This document shows, piece after piece, positions 1 to 11,768 of a stretch of 64,000 bases of DNA. The position numbers and the translations under genes are program-made. The stretch spans positions 9,445,754-9,509,753 of the forward strand of contig NC_134509.1 in the NCBI RefSeq assembly GCF_027942865.1, written 5' to 3'. The notes under the pieces are model-generated. The model was not told the DNA's origin. It did no database searches and was given only the letters and a program-made list of their open reading frames with translations. This DNA comes from Odontesthes bonariensis (taxonomy: Eukaryota > Chordata > Actinopteri > Atheriniformes > Atherinopsidae). Numbering within the stretch: the stretch's first letter is position 1; every line of letters begins with the position of its first letter.

Positions 1-958
1 CACAAGATGTAATTCCTGTAGTTGTGGATAATCTAAATATGGTATTAATAAGTAATACAAACAATGTAAATTCCACTAAATGGAATTTCTTTAGTTTTTC
101 TAATAGATTTTTCTCTCTGGATTTCTGGTGACAACCTGCCACATGTCGCCAACCTTCACGTAGTTCTCCATTTCTGCTTAATTACTGCGTAAGACCACGT
201 ACCATGCGGTCAACAGTGCGGCCTGAACGAGTCGACACATACTAATTAAATCCAAAGTGTGTTTTTACTTCGATCTCAGCACTCCCAGTATCACAGTCAG
301 TGTCTGTGTGACCATGAGCCCTGTACTGTGCACTGAAGCTGCTGCTTACACTGGCCCCTTCAGTGTCCCGCCGCTAATTAGCACAGAAGGCGAGGACAGA
401 CGCGAGGAGAGAGGCGGTTTTTAAATAAAATGAGACGTTCCTGCTTCAGAGCGTAATTTGACACAACTGCATCAGCTGAACATTGTTTAGTTACAACTTA
501 AAACTTATATGCCACGCTTCCTCTGGACGTCACGGGCGCCAAGAAAGTTCTGCAAAAGATAAAGAGTTGTATGCGCGTATATATGTCCTCTGACGAGCTG
601 CCCCTCCCCTCCGGCTGTCGTCAAAGAAATTTAGCTGTGACGGATTTCTGAATCACAAACAGAAGGCTGAGATGAGCCTTAGGAAACACTCTCACCAAAC
701 AGAGGTCGTGGCTAAGAAACTGCAGCTCGCAGACACGCAACAGAAGTTTAAGGCGAGGTGCTACTCGACCGATAATTGCCCTTTTTGACGGAGCCAGGCT
801 GACGCTGTCGCCTCAAACTTAGCTGATAAAAGATGATTACCCCCTCACATATCTTTCATACCAAAGGGAAGAGGTGTTTCCCCCAAAATTTGCCCTTCTC
901 CCCCCTTTTCTACCACAACACCCTCGTATTTACAAAGGCACGCTGGACTTTGTTGCAG
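1..958 (+). other. wdr19: wdr19 last intron (3' part)
   Basis: This stretch precedes the terminal wdr19 exon and ends in a pyrimidine-rich acceptor with TTGCAG at 953-958. I see no second wdr19 exon: the conserved zinc-ribbon segment that should come just before the last exon is not readable in any frame here, so it must lie left of the window. No repeat family is recognised. Confidence 0.55.
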
Positions 959-1073
959 GCTGCTGGAGGCCGAGGCGACGTGCCCCATGTGCTCCGAGAA
1001 CCTGAGCACCACGCAGGTGAAGAAGATCTCCAACTGTTCCAACTACCTGCAGGCTAACGAGCTGGATCAATGA
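959..1073 (+). CDS. wdr19: WD repeat protein 19 / IFT144, terminal exon (partial gene)
   Basis: This is the 3' coding exon of WDR19 (IFT144), a subunit of the intraflagellar transport A complex needed for retrograde transport in cilia. The exon follows an acceptor at 957-958 and reads LLEAEATCPMCSENL, then TTQVKKISNCSNYLQ and a TGA stop at 1071-1073. This matches the human C-terminus, which has a TCPMCSE zinc-ribbon half-site followed by LKKISDC. One base (959) completes a codon from the previous exon. Only about 37 residues of a roughly 1340-residue protein are in the window. The gene runs tail-to-tail toward rfc1, the same arrangement as in human. The identity rests on the CPMCSE and KKIS motifs plus synteny. 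Confidence 0.88.
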
Positions 1074-1302
1074 TGAAAGCAGAAATAAGCGATTATAAAA
1101 TCTATATTTAAATTAAGTTCTATAGTTAAGTCAATGCTCATGTAAAGAAACCCTTTTTTTTTCCCATATTGCTTATTTCTTATGCCCCTCGGGGTTAGTG
1201 AGTCTCTGAATATTTACAATAATCAGTGTTCATATTTGTAAAAAAGAAAATGAAACCAAGTAAAAAAAAATAAAAAAATCTTGTTACGATTGTGAATTTT
1301 CG

Positions 1303-1308
1303 AATAAA
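1303..1308 (+). promoter_or_regulatory. wdr19: wdr19 polyadenylation signal
   Basis: A canonical AATAAA lies 230 bases past the wdr19 stop codon in an AT-rich context and is the first good hexamer downstream. Confidence 0.6.
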
Positions 1309-1309
1309 A

Positions 1310-2384
1310 CCTTTAAAAAAAAAAAAACACTATTTGCCAGATTGCAGCTTCTGCTTCCTTCTGTTGAAACCGTTCACCTTAAAGCTACAGCAGTGAGTTA
1401 AAAACTGATTCGCTTTGCTGAATATTTCTTTTTCGATCAGCATAAAAAGGCAGGAGAGGTAGAGCGTTGTCCTGACAGCGGTGAATAGGAGGAGTGGAGG
1501 ACCCGGGTGGTCGTAAACACGGTTTTGTGAGAAGTCTGAGGGCACAGTTGACAGAAGGAGATGAAATTCGTTGCTACGCAGTGGGGGGACGGCTTGCGAG
1601 ACGGTTGCCGTCTCCAACCTCGACTGCTAGATAAGGAGAACAGAAGTAATGTGGGTTAAAGGAGCAGCACGAGCCGGGGAGCGTTTTTAGGCACTTTGGT
1701 GCTGACACCCTAACGCATTTGACATCATGATTGAACTCTTCACACAGAGTATCATTTAGATTTTCAAACACAAACCTTGCAGAGTTAGATTTTTTTTTAA
1801 ATGGTTTTCTGAAGAATCGACACATTCAAGAAGTGCGATACCTCCTGAAAAAGCATTTACACAAGGGTCTGTTAAACTGGGAGAATCTTTGCGTTTGGAA
1901 ATAAAAACACCAACAATCACGAGCAGCATATTTCTCTATTACAAAATTGAAATTTACATGAAAATGATACTGACGGTAGCACAACAGCAAGGGCATTTTC
2001 TGTTTTGTTCGTGTAGCAAAAGGGTAACAGTCTTCTTAGTCAGGGTTACATTATTTACATCCTCGACAGCACGATTCCAAACGCAACTGGAGAAATGCGC
2101 GTTTCTCCCGATGAGACGTGGAACTACAGACGTGCGCAGACATGATAATGAGCAGATAATATGCATTATTTGTTCAGTATGGAGACACCAGAAGTTAAAA
2201 CAAAAACAGGAAAAGACCATTCTCAGAAGTGCGTTGAAATCAACCGTAAAGGACAGATGAGTTCCCTGCTGTGTGGAGGACCAGTCTCACTACCTGTGGA
2301 TGCTAATTTATGGATTGACATAAGTGCCGGGGAATACCGTTAGTGTGTGGAGGCAGAGCAGAGAGTTCCTTCTCCAGTTCGGAG
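1310..2384 (-). other. wdr19/rfc1 convergent gap, probable rfc1 3' UTR
   Basis: No coding exon is seen. The part nearest rfc1 is its 3' UTR, but I did not find a canonical AATAAA on the minus strand, so the rfc1 3' end is not fixed. The open frames here are short and show no protein-like composition. Confidence 0.4.
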
Positions 2385-5300
2385 TCATTTCTTAGCCTTG
2401 CCTTTCCCCTTGCCTTTGCCCTTGTCAGAACCTTCCTTCTTCTCCTTACTCGAGTCTTTAGTGGTTTTGGTCTTCTTCTGCTGCAGGGAGGAACAGGACG
2501 CACGATTCATCAACAGGAAGTGGAAAAAAAAAAAAAAGATGATGCCACAACATTTCACATGTTGAAAGTACTTACTTTGATCATAGCGTCAGTTTTGAGC
2601 CCCTCCCCTTCGTCTTCAGACTCCTGACCGTTCAGATCCACATCTTCCCCTCCCAGCTCTGATTCGCCCCCAGCGCCGCGGCGGCCCTTCTTCACGACTT
2701 GCAGGGAGTACGGCGTCAGGTGAACTTCTTTGTTGTACGCCCGTGTGAAAGCTGCCTTCACCTAGAGGGAAGCCGGAGGCAGAGGTGTCAGACTGAAGGT
2801 GATAAATATCACCTTAAATCTCCGTCACATCGGCTAAAACTCTTCCTCGAGCTTACCTTGGAGTCCAGTTTGGAGTAGGGGTCGGGCTGTCCTCCCCAGG
2901 CACTGATCTCCATGATGCTGTCCACGTCCTCCTTGATGAGTTGATAGTCATCCAGCAGCTGCACGGCTTGACTGGCGCCCTCCGCTCCGAGCTTCTGAAG
3001 TGGACTCAGGAGCGCCTGCCGCAGGTAGTACAGGTAGTCCAGGTTCACCGCCTGCCTGCTGCTCAACGTCCTGCAGGAACAGAGCAGATACAAAAAATAG
3101 CAAAATGAGAGTTTGTGTTTGATAAAGTGTGAAGAATTTAAAAAAAAAAAACTCACTTTAAACTCATGTGAGAGGCCAGCTCCTGTATGATGCGAGAGTG
3201 TTTATTGGTGGAGGAGTTCTTTCCGAGCCAGCTTGGGAAGAGTGGGAACTGAGTCATGTAGCCTCTCATGAGCTCACCCGGTAGCACACTGGCATAGATG
3301 GCCTATGAACACACACACACACACACGTATGAAGCTCTGTTCCTCCCAAACATGAGTGTTTTTGATTACTGCATAAATAAGCATCATTAGTAGGGCTGTG
3401 AGCGGAAGTCACTTGTGAATGCGCTCGAGGTCCCTTTCAGAGAGTGAGAATGAGCAAGCGTGAAGTTAAGTGTTGGCTTTCCTGTTGCTGCGGGTTACCT
3501 GAGTGGGCAGCAGTGACCAGTTTTGCCTTGAGCGGATCTGTCTGTCCACCAGATCCCCGTCTGAGATGGAGTCTGCCGTCTTACTGAGCAGCACCAGGTG
3601 GGACTTGACATCGCCGCTGGGAGAGCCGGGACAGAACAGAAACGTTAAAAGAACCGTTTGACATCTGAGCTTCAGTCACAAGGCCAGCGAGCCAGCGTGT
3701 CTCACCCAGCAGCGGCTGGACGAACGTGCAGGTAGTTTTCCTGGACGAACAGCGGCGCCAGCGAGTAGTCGTGGAAAAAGAGGTCCGACTTGTCGATGAG
3801 GCTCATTTCCTCCCCTGAGGCGAACACCTTCCTGCAGACATCAAACGGCCCCAGCTTCATGTCCTTGCGGGCGCGGGCTGCATCGGACTTGCACTGGTCG
3901 TACGTCATCACCTTGTCTTTGGCTGACCACATGCTCAGGTTGTGAATCACCTGGAGCAACAAAAGCCCGGAAAGAATGTGAAGCCATGGGAGAACATCTC
4001 AAACTCGCTCAAAACATTCGATGCTTTGCGTTCTCTACCTGGCGGACGTCCTGATTGGAGGCCAAGATCATTTCGTTAAGAGCCGGCGGCGGGATCTTGA
4101 TTCCCTCCTTGTAGGCAATGGACATCATGGCTGCCTGAAAAGTTAAAAAGAAAAGTTTTGTTTTTTAAACTTTCCTTTAACCTACAGACTAAGATCTGTT
4201 GAATGGAGGAAGGGAGGATTTGCACCTTGATCTGCTCCACTCTCGGCCTCTGGAAGCGCAGATCAAAACAGTAGTTGGCCAACGACCTGATCTTTTGGTG
4301 GTTCCGATCGTTACACATGCAGATGATGGGAATCTTTGAACCTTTTATCAGGCCTATCATCTCCTACAGGAAGCACAAGGACATAGGTTAGCCGCCAGGG
4401 AAATATGATAAAGATCACCAATAACCACCACAGCAGCTACTACAGCTGCGGCTTTCAACTTCCTAAATAAACAGCTAAATAAAATCTGAAGATGTTTTCG
4501 GAACGCAAGAAAAGCGCGTTTGCCAACCTGGATTCCTCCGCGGTCCTCGTTACCGGCCATGCCATCAACCTCATCCATGATGAGGACGTGCTTACTGCTC
4601 ACCGTCTGAGACGTACCTACAACACCAACAGAGAAGCAGCTGATGGCACTTTCACTTCTAGATTAACAGAATGCTGATTCTCTAAAAGAAGAAAAACACA
4701 CAGGACAGTGTGTTTTCTGTAATGACGAGAAAAATAACTGCCGATTTGTTCACTCACATCACTTTTTTTTTTTTTTTTTTAGCTTTGGTGCATCTGACAC
4801 GATTAGAAGACAGAAACAAAGGTTAAAGAAGGAATCACCTTTGTAGAAGTTCTCAATACTGGTGTTGTTCAGCGACTCAGAAACGACTTCCTTCAGACTG
4901 TTTTTGCTGCGAGTGCAGCTGGCGTTCATCTCCACGTAGCTGAAGTCCAACTCCTGCGAGCCCAAACGCAAACACGTTTGCAAAATGCACGCAACATACA
5001 ACCAGAGAGAATAATCGCAAACTGGTGTTTTTCCGTCAGACCTCGCAAACCAGTGCAGCTGTGGTGGTCTTCCCCACTCCCGGAGGTCCAGAGAGCAGCG
5101 CCGCTTTGTATCCTGACCCATCATCTTTCCCTCCTCCAAATTTCCCAAACCTTGCTATCGTTTGGGAGAAAGCACCAAAAACACACGGTTTAAAAGGGAT
5201 TTACTTTTAAAGCACATAAAATTCGGTTGAATAAAATGAGCTCAGTTTTCTGCTACCTGCTGGCTTGGTGCCGCTGCTGCTGCCGTGGTGTTTGTGCCAG

Positions 5301-8300
5301 TTCTGCAGCCAGCGCTGCAGCTTGTTGGCACAACTCTGATCCCCCTGCTGACCAATCACAGTCTTCAGAGACTGCGGACGGTACTTGTCCACCCACAACA
5401 GACTGGCGCCTTCCCCTGAAGGTGAAGGTCTTTGGGCTGATGAAGAAGAGGAAGCGGAGGAGGAAAGGCCCAGCCCCCTCCGGGCCGTGGGACCGGAGCC
5501 TCTCCCAGACGGGGTGCTACCATCACTGGCCTTTGATCCGTGGCTCTGTGTCCGGCCGGTCTTCGACGGACTCGGCGTGTGAGGGGACCTGGAATTACCT
5601 TTGGAGGGAGAGACCTTCTGAGCTTTGGGGGTGCTCTTTGATGTCTGGCTGGGAGGAGTCCTGGTCTTGGAAGCTTTGTTCTAATTGATGAGGATGGAAG
5701 AAAACAGCCCTGAATAAATAAATCCCTCTTTTTTTGTTTTGCTCTGAACAAAAAACATCTTCTGTGCCCGTTTTTTGAACTGCTAATATAACCAACTGCC
5801 CTCAAGACAGGTCAGATTTATGGCTTAAAAAGCTTCCAATTTCAGGGCAAATGCAAGCCCGTTTTTATGTTTCAGCACACGAAACGCAGTCTTTGATAGA
5901 GCGATGACGAGGACGAGACATGAGAGATGCAAGAGAACTGACCTCGGCTTCTGCTGCAATCTCATACTTTGACTTCTTCCCTGGTTTGGTCCTGATCAGC
6001 TCCAACAGGCCGTCTTCGTCCAGGATGTTGGTGCCCAAACTCTCCGCCTGAGCAGTGCGAGACACATGGGGGGGTAAGACTGGACTGTTTCAAAACATTG
6101 TGTATTTGGAGGACTGATACCGCACAATGAGAAAAAAAAAAAGAAAAGGACAGGAAAAGGGAAATTTTGCATTAATTTCATGGGATTTCTTTCTTTTTGC
6201 CTGCCTTTTTTAAAAAAAGATATTATATTGATGCAGTTTATCAGTATTTCAATGCATCAGTGTAGTGGATTAGAAATAATAAAAAGGTTCCAATCACAAC
6301 ATTTGGCTCTAAAACCCTTTTATAACCAGTTCATTAAAGCCCCCCCCCCCCCCCCCCCCCCCCCCCTTATCTGTACATCTCCCCTTCCGCCCCCCCCAAA
6401 GTTGACGGATGGGTCACCTTCTCCAGCTTTGACACTCCGCTGTCTCGGCCCTGCACCAGGTAGGTGGTCTTCTTGCTGATGTTGCCTGTCACCTTGCCTC
6501 CATAGCGCTCAATGAGAGATTTGGCATCATCTCGCTCCATTGACTCCAGGACTCCTGTCAACACAAAGACGCAGCCCTCCAAACAGTTCTCTGCTCCCTG
6601 GAAAAACAGAAAAATCAAGTATAAAGTCAGGACCCCGACGGAAAGTAAACAGGATATTTACCCGAGAAAAATGTAGTTTTCTACGTCACTCGAGCTGTTT
6701 TTTTTTTTTTTTTTTTTTGCAAACTCATTCTCATCTTTAGCTAATAAATCAAATAAATATTATAAATATGAAATGATTTCCCTCTGGTATAAACAGTGTA
6801 CATGGTAGAATAATGTCTCCATACTTGGAGCTACATTTATTGACCGTTATTTCCACAGCTGATGGACAGCGTCACACACCTTTGGGATTTCCTTGGACCC
6901 CAGGGCTCGGGGTCCGTCCCTGTTGAGGAAGTTCCTGAAAGCTGCAGAGTTGCCCTTCTTCTTCTCGGCGTCATCAGGACTCGTACTTGTGCTCTGGTTA
7001 AGAAGCAGAGTAGAACACTGAGCTGGTTTTTACACACGGTGTGCCATGTTAACCTCTTGTTACTGCCCCTGTCGTATGAAGCGATTTACCGTGACCCACC
7101 TCAGGTTTCTTAGGAGAAGTTTTCACTGCTGTAGGCGTGGTTACAGTTTTGGGTGTGAATTTCTTGTCCGAGCTTGATGAGGCAATGGGTTCCTTCTTGG
7201 GAGAGATTTTCATTTTTGTGGGTGAAGCGGGCGCTTTACTTTTTGGTCCCTCATCCTTTTTCTTCATCAAGGCTAGCTTGGAGCTGGTTTTGACGGTTGC
7301 GGGGCTCTTTTTGGGGGACGGACTGATCACATCCTCAGACGTGACGTGGTTGGTCTTCGACAGGCTGCGCGAGCTGCCCGCAGCACCGCCCTCGCGGCTG
7401 CTTTTGGGAGTCGTGGTTATGTCTTGCTTTTCATCAGAGCTTTTGCGAGCCTGCGTGAGGAGGACATGAAGATAAACGTCTGCACATGTAAAAGTGTAGG
7501 ATGAAAAGTTCATTTCTCACTGCCCTCTACCTTCTTGGCCTGCGGCTCCGTGTCCAGCATGGCCAGCGTTCTGGCAAACTCCTCGTCCTCATGGACTTGT
7601 TTCTCCAGCTGAGTGAACACAGATCGAAAAAAGGCACAAGTGTGGTAAGAAAAAGGTAATCTCATTCCTTTAAAAGACACTTAACTTGTGTTAGTCTCAA
7701 ATTTAAGCATTAGAAATGTATTGAGTCATAATTTGCGTGTTAAAATTGGCCATTTCCTTTGTTGCTAGTGATCGTTTCAGTGCTAATGTGCAACTCTGCT
7801 AGCAGGATGACAGCGTTGACACGCTTCACATTGTGGAAGTATTCACATTATATTTGAATTTAGGATTGAAAAGGGCAGAAGGAACATTGTTACTGTAAAA
7901 AAAGGAAATGGTGCTGGCGGTAATAAGTGGCAGCTAGCTGCAAAGAACTTCTAAGCACCTCCAAGCTGCACACAGATCGACTGAGGAAGGTGACTCAGTT
8001 TGGCCGAAACTGTCAGACTGAGGGAGACTGATGAGCTTTCTGCTGGTCAGGTGGACAAAATGCTCCACTCAAAAGGTTGATGTACAGAAGCCTACCCACC
8101 TCCTGGGCAATATAACATGTGAAAGTAACTGCAAAGGGATGCTCATTTGTTATAAAAACTTAACATGAACGAAAATGATTAAGCACATCAGACCCCAGGG
8201 GGTAATGTCACGCAACAGGTGGTGCTACAGTGAAGAGAGACATTATGAGCCATTAAACAAGAATGTAAACAACTGAAGTGTCAATCCATAAATAAAAAAC

Positions 8301-10011
8301 GCCTTTGAGGAAGGACGAGCGCTTAACGTCATCATCGCCCGTGCCAACCACTGAATACACAGAACTTTCTGTCAGTCTAAAAACCGGCCGGCCCCCATAC
8401 CTCCATGTCCTCTTCCATCTGCAGCTGTCGGGCGATTTCCTCATCACTTATCAGGTCATCGGTGTCTTGAGTGGGCTGAGAAACAGAGATTTTTGTTTTG
8501 TTTATAAAAGTAATTTGTTGTAAAAAAGGACCCTCCTTTCACAAGAGTGTTGAATGGATAAAAAAAACAAAAAAAAAAACATATTCTGTGATAACTCAAG
8601 ACAGCCAGAGGAGGAGAGAGGAGAATTTATCAGCACTTACAGCCTTCCGTTTTGCGCTCGCCACCAGCTTCTTGTCCGAGCGATGAATGGTCCCGCTGCC
8701 GAAGTAATCCAACACAGAGGTGGGAGTTCGCTTGGGCTGAGGAGGCGGTGCCGACTTCGGGGTGGCAGGGGCTGGAGGGCTCTTCAGCCCAGGTCTCCCC
8801 TGGCTGGAGGATGGCTCGACGGGACACTTCGCCCCGCCGCTGGCTCCTGGACGAGAACTTTCTGCATTTGGTTTTGTGCTTTTGGCATTGCCGTTCTGTT
8901 TGGGTTTGGAGCCCTTTTTCAAGGACTGAAAATTGTCACTGTCTGAGTCTACAAGGCAGAAGAGAAACAATCAAAAACACATTTGGTGTATATGATGATG
9001 CATTTGTTTTTTCCCCTCCTCATCGTTAGGGAAATGGTGCTTTGGGATGATCACCTGTTTCGGAGACATACTGCACAGGATCCTTTTTAGGAGGCGGCGC
9101 CGCTTTGCTGGTCGCTGCTTTCTCTTTGGAGGATTTCTTTGACTTCATCACCGGCTCCTCCTCCTCCGAGTCTGAACAGCACAAAACACAAGAACATGCA
9201 TTGAAGACAGCTCAGGTGAGAATAACGTACTGTGTCGTTGCACAGGGGAAATGGACCGACTGGGGAGGGAATTTAATTGTACGTTTCCTTCATTTCAATT
9301 TAAATGCGGCTTACCTGATACTATGACTGCATGCTTCTTTCGTTTTTTTTCACTATCCTTGCGTGGCTCTTCTGCCTTGGAGCTTTTGACCTGAAGAACA
9401 TAAAGCAAAGCAAATAAGAGGAGGAAAGGAGGCAAAATTACAAGTGGGAAGACAGAAGATGACATCTGCTTGCCTTGGTGGTCTTTTTCTTTTTCACTTC
9501 CTCATCTGAGGACTTTTCAGACTTTTTCTTCTTCTTCTTCTTCTCCTCCTCCTCGCCGTCTTTGAGGTTTCCATTGGGGGCTGGTTTCTGCACCGCAGGC
9601 TTTGCTGATGTCGGTGCAAAGAACCGCCTGATATCCTGTGCACAATTGCAACATGCAAAAGTACGAGTATTATAGGGTAGATGTTCACTGGGGGTACAGA
9701 TTCCACAAACTGCATGCAAACAGATGCTTTTACAGTCCGAAGTTTTCACTGAGACCCCGCAAACCCATTTGAATTGTTTTTCCAAACAAAGCCACCAGAC
9801 ATATAAATATAACGTGTCTCTCGTTTACTTGACAACAGAAGTTGATCCTCTTTAGCTGCAGCTAACACTCGCAGTACGTTTCAACACCTGCGTGCTGGTT
9901 TAACAAGACAGCGCGCGCCTGTTTTCTCTTTATGCAACCACTTTGTTTTATGTGCAGTTTCTCGTCTTAACGAACAAAACGCTTTTTTTTTTTTTAAGTG
10001 CAACATACCAT
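2385..10011 (-). CDS. rfc1: Replication factor C subunit 1 (clamp loader large subunit)
   Basis: Rfc1 is the large ATPase of the RFC clamp loader, which opens PCNA and loads it at primer-template junctions. I trace 23 coding exons: 10009-10011 (only ATG), 9474-9635, 9315-9390, 9055-9171, 8641-8948, 8401-8475, 7531-7608, 7100-7450, 6880-6993, 6418-6597, 5943-6047, 5257-5680, 5042-5154, 4839-4953, 4528-4616, 4226-4363, 4039-4134, 3706-3950, 3499-3616, 3157-3302, 2857-3070, 2576-2761 and 2385-2480. They total 3549 nt, or 1182 aa (human about 1148). The N-terminus M/DIRRFF and SVLDYFG near residue 200 are PCNA-interaction-like motifs. A BRCT domain spans about residues 429-523 (TGVLES, GGKVTGN, TYLVQGRD). 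The AAA+ core has Walker A GPPGVGKTT near residue 690 and Walker B LIMDEVDG near 756. The C-terminus is lysine/glycine rich. The first full intron (after 9474) uses a GC donor. Start choice rests on ATG followed directly by GTATGT and on DIRRFF matching human MDIRKFF. Confidence 0.97.
3309..3326. repeat. (CA)n microsatellite
   Basis: A short CA run lies just upstream of the acceptor of an rfc1 exon ending at 3302, inside the intron. Confidence 0.9.
6340..6366. repeat. poly-C tract in rfc1 intron
   Basis: A run of 27 C lies about 50 bases past the donor of the BRCT exon (donor at 6412-6417), reading as poly-G in the rfc1 pre-mRNA. A G-run this close to a 5' splice site can act as a splicing enhancer or form a quadruplex; that is inference. 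Confidence 0.9.
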
Positions 10012-10170
10012 TTTTTACGCGTTTTCTGGCAGTGTTGTCGAAGGTTTGTTATCAGAGAAGTAAGAAAATCCTCCAACTGCTTGGCGCGAAGAGATTTCTG
10101 TTCGGTCGCCAGGAGATGACGCAAACGTAGATGGTCGGCGTACGTCAGTGCGTCATCATCTTTTTATTTT
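10012..10170 (-). promoter_or_regulatory. rfc1: rfc1 5' UTR and probable core promoter
   Basis: This lies just upstream of the rfc1 start codon. It has several CpG-containing sites (GGCGCGAAGAG, TTCGGTCGCC, GACGCAAACG, CGGCGTACGTC) and no TATA box at a fitting distance. The exact start site cannot be set from sequence. Confidence 0.4.
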
Positions 10171-10673
10171 CTTTCTATTTAAAAAAAAAAACAACATAAC
10201 AAAGTATAAACTCATTACCAAAAGCCTGGATTCTTAAGGTATTAATGTCCTTCACCAGTGTTTAAAGTTGTACTTTTTTCCTCTTTATTTGCATCGACAG
10301 ATTAATACTGTTGATTTTGAGTATAATTTTATCTGTAGAAGTTTGTACAAAACAGAAACACGCAATGTTATAATGCGGATTATCAAGAGAGAAAATGTGT
10401 GTTCAAAAAATATAAATGTATAAAGGGGTTTTCTGTTCCTTTTCGGACCAAATTGACACAGATGGACGACCAAAATCAGGCAGAAAACAAATCTCCTTCA
10501 GGTGATGTGAAGAAATATGGCTGAGATTCGAAAATGTAATTTGCAAAGACAGAAGCACCGCGCAGGGCAAACAAAACAGATGTTAGGAAACACATAAGTT
10601 TAATCAGATATATTATATTTATATTATATATAAATAAAAGACTAAATCAAACATCCCAATTCATATATTACTA

Positions 10674-11149
10674 GAGAAAAACTAAGTAAGGAAGTGTCAA
10701 TTCAACAACATTATGCTATTTTGGGCATAATACCAGAAGGACTGGAAAAGGAACACCTCTACCTGTTTTGGGTCTTTAGAATAACAGTACTTAAACAAAT
10801 AACAAGAAATTGGAAAAAAAATAGAACCACCGAGTACAGATAAGTGGTTGGAAAGTATAGAGGAAATGAGAAATACGGAAAAAATAATGTATAGACTTAA
10901 TAATAAAAAAAATGTATACGACAAAAAATGGGCCCTTTACAATGAGGAGCCATCTTAAACCACCCTCATGAGAAATTAATACTCAATACTCAATTCATAT
11001 TTATGGATACCCTCTGCAGTGTATTTTGGTTAAATTGGTTACTTACCTAAGTTTTTTTTTTTTTTTACTTTAGATTAATTTTTTTTCGCTATTTTGTTTA
11101 TGGGGGTTTAGACATGAGTGTGTTTGTATATAGATGGGTGAATGCATGT

Positions 11150-11201
<52 letters not shown>

Positions 11202-11757
11202 GGGGGGGGGGGGGGGGGGGTTAGAAAGAAGGGGAGGGATGGGGGATAGTGGATGCATGTGGATGCATTTATGTTGATGAGAATGTGGGTGCATGTGTGG
11301 ATGGATGAACGTATGCTGATGCATTTATATGGGTGTGAATGTGGGCGTATGAGTGGATGGATGGATGTATGCTTGGAGATGGGAGGGAAAGAGGGGTTAG
11401 AAGGGCGGGAGGGTCTAAGAGTACATGTACATTAAAATGAAGAGGAATACTGCTAAGCACAGGTTAAACTGCATAAATAGGTGCATGCATTGTATTGGTA
11501 TATATTTATGTTTGTTTGTTTTTTGTTCAATGTATTTAATGCATATTTTACTGTTACTATGATGATTAGGGTTTATTTTTTGTTTATTTATTTGTTTATC
11601 ATGACTATGATGTATTTCATTTAGTCTATTTCACGGGTGGGGAAGGTGAAATGCACATAAGGAGAGAAAATGTGTTCACAAATGAATTATCATGACTGTT
11701 TGTGAAGTGATTGAGACCTGAATGAACACAATAAAGTATATATATAAAAAAAAATTA
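10674..11757 (+). mobile_element. 5'-truncated L1-like LINE insertion
   Basis: The element is bounded by an 11-base target-site duplication, ATATATTACTA, at 10663-10673 and 11758-11768, and ends in an A-rich tail. Near its 5' end it encodes a broken reverse-transcriptase C-terminal segment: ITRNWKK, then EPPST.KWL, MRNTEKIMY and KKWALY, the layout seen at the end of L1-clade ORF2. The remaining 800 bases are a 3' UTR holding a GT run, a poly-G run and a TGGATG-rich stretch. The in-frame stops show it is an old, dead copy. It lies in the rfc1-rpl9 gap. Confidence 0.8.
11155..11220. repeat. (GT)n followed by poly-G
   Basis: About 44 bases of GT repeat (11155-11198) run into 21 G (11200-11220), inside the L1-like element's 3' UTR. 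Imperfect TGGATG/TGCATG repeats follow to about 11375. Confidence 0.9.
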
Positions 11758-11768
11758 ATATATTACTA

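Noticed and set aside
5227-5805. Open frames of about 150 codons on both strands
   Set aside because: They overlap the large low-complexity rfc1 exon 5257-5680 in wrong frames; only the exon frame leading into LLWVDKYRP is real.
7609-8400. Possible pentanucleotide repeat like the human RFC1 CANVAS locus
   Set aside because: I looked in the rfc1 introns for AAAAG/AAGGG arrays and saw none.
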